Assembly (NCBI RefSeq): GCF_900091605.1
Contig: NZ_FMCQ01000007.1
Location: forward strand, 1-64,000
Length of the DNA stretch: 64,000 nt
From: Micromonospora tulbaghiae
Lineage (GTDB): Bacteria > Actinomycetota > Actinomycetes > Mycobacteriales > Micromonosporaceae
Direction: 5' to 3'
The translations under genes were made by a program, and so were the position numbers. Below are positions 63,123-64,000 of the stretch, piece after piece. The notes under the pieces were generated by a model. The model made no database searches. It saw only the letters and a program-made list of their open reading frames with translations, and was not told the origin of the DNA. The stretch's first letter is position 1; the number at the start of each line of letters is the position of its first letter.

Positions 63123-63957
63123 CTCGCTTCCGATCACCTCGGTGTGGCTGACCTGCCAGATACCCGCCCGTGACCAGCGGCGCGGCCGGTACATTCCGAC
63201 GACGTCGAGCCATCCGGCCAAGATGCTGCCCCACGCGGCTGCTCATGCCATCGCCACCTACAGCCGGCCGGGGGATCTGGTTTTCGACCCGATGTGCGGG
63301 GTCGGGACCACCCTGGTCGAGGCCATGCACCTCGGCCGTCATGGACTCGGCATCGACATCGAACCCCGCTACACCGCCATCGCCGAGGCCAACATCGCTC
63401 TTGCCACGGGGCAAAACGCCCCCGGAACCGCGCGGGTGTTCACCGGCGACGCCACCGGACTGCTCGACCTGGTGCCCGCAACCATCGTCGGCCAAGTTTC
63501 GCTCGTGCTCACCTCGCCGCCCTACGGACGCGGCACTCACGGACTGGTCCAGACGACGAGCGCCGGCGTGCGCAAGCGACACCACCACTACGGGGACCGG
63601 CACAGCGGCAACCTCGCCTACGGTGGTTGGTCGCGTCTGCTCGATGGGTTCGCCACGATCCTCGCCGCCAGCTACCGGCTTCTGCGCCCCGGCGGGATCG
63701 TCGTGATCACCTGCCGGCCGGTGCGCCGCCAGCGCGACGACCTGATAGATCTGCCTGGCGAGCTGCTCGCCGTCGCCCGGTCGGTCGGGCTGATCCCGGT
63801 GCAGCGGTGCGCGGCGATGCTCGCCGCTGTCCGCGACGGGCAGATCGTCCACCGGGCCAACATGTTCGTGCTGTTGGCTGTGCGCCGCGCCCGCGACGAC
63901 GGCATTCCCATGCACTTGATCGCGCACGAGGACGTCCTCGTGCTACGGCGTCCATAG
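63115..63957 (+). CDS. DNA methyltransferase (N4/N6 amino type)
   Basis: 280 residues from the start at 63115. Motif I DLVFDPMCGVGTTLVEAM (~58) and motif IV VLTSPPYGRGTH (~135) are intact in the order of class beta amino-methyltransferases; TSPPYG favours N4-cytosine or N6-adenine. RLLRPGGIVVITCRP near ~190 is the post-IV strand. No target-recognition insert of large size is seen. It may protect the element from host restriction or mark its DNA. No restriction enzyme gene is visible in the window. Confidence 0.88.
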   Translation: MGDSLPITSVWLTCQIPARDQRRGRYIPTTSSHPAKMLPHAAAHAIATYSRPGDLVFDPMCGVGTTLVEAMHLGRHGLGIDIEPRYTAIAEANIALATGQNAPGTARVFTGDATGLLDLVPATIVGQVSLVLTSPPYGRGTHGLVQTTSAGVRKRHHHYGDRHSGNLAYGGWSRLLDGFATILAASYRLLRPGGIVVITCRPVRRQRDDLIDLPGELLAVARSVGLIPVQRCAAMLAAVRDGQIVHRANMFVLLAVRRARDDGIPMHLIAHEDVLVLRRP

Positions 63958-64000
63958 ACGCCTTTGTTGGCGCTGCCGCCGAGCTGCCGGCATCGCGGCG

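Overview
The window is very GC-rich actinobacterial DNA, most likely from the family Micromonosporaceae (Micromonospora or a relative). This placement rests on base composition, frequent GTG starts, and a gene order that follows the Mycobacterium tuberculosis Rv1691-Rv1713 region. No database search was possible, so family assignments rest on motifs that can be read in the translations.

Bases 1-32836 are ancestral chromosome, almost all on the + strand. They begin with the 3' part of a TPR gene carrying a 31-residue aspartate run. Next come a HAD-IIA phosphatase, an SCP2 protein (minus), a phasin-like protein, a small ORF, tlyA and NAD kinase. A large secreted subtilisin and a convergent HTH regulator interrupt the conserved order, which resumes with recN, steA and steB. 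A four-gene envelope cassette follows: a MraY/WecA-like phosphoglycosyl transferase, a MurJ-like flippase, a GT4 glycosyltransferase, and an alkaline-phosphatase-fold membrane protein. Then come pyrG, a Nudix hydrolase, a TM2 protein (minus), ald, a xerD-like recombinase, parA, scpA, scpB, an RsuA/RluB-type pseudouridine synthase, cmk and der. Cell division and segregation genes (steAB, parA, scpAB, xerD) are therefore grouped with RNA modification and nucleotide genes. Two palindromic repeat elements sit in frame inside scpB.

At 32987-33060 lies a tRNA-Pro(GGG), followed at once by a strong terminator and a tyrosine integrase pointing back at it. From here to the window end the DNA looks like an integrative and conjugative element (ICE). 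Its left end is in the tRNA 3' part and its right end lies beyond the window. The order is int-xis, then a membrane Hsp70-like protein divergent from a transmembrane LysM-BTAD regulator, an AT-richer cargo gene, a secreted transglycosylase/NlpC-P60 enzyme, and a minus-strand block of accessory genes (DUF932, HTH, several unknowns, replication-relaxation protein). The transfer operon follows: pilin-like, VirB6/TrbL-like, PrgI-like, VirB4-like and TraG/VirD4-like, tightly packed and reading leftwards from 55650 to 49270. Beyond it are an FtsX-type ABC transporter divergent from a two-component system, a sigma-like DNA-binding protein, and a pair of DNA-methyltransferase-fold proteins.

The points I consider most worth attention are: (1) the divergent Hsp70-like/LysM-BTAD membrane pair in the ICE, which looks like an envelope-sensing control module; (2) a recurring CTGACAG/CTGTCAG motif found mainly in ICE promoter regions, which looks like an element-wide operator; (3) palindromic repeats absorbed into the scpB reading frame; (4) the apparent absence of a recognisable relaxase among the visible ICE genes; and (5) the envelope-glycan cassette next to steAB, whose phosphoglycosyl transferase has altered signature motifs.
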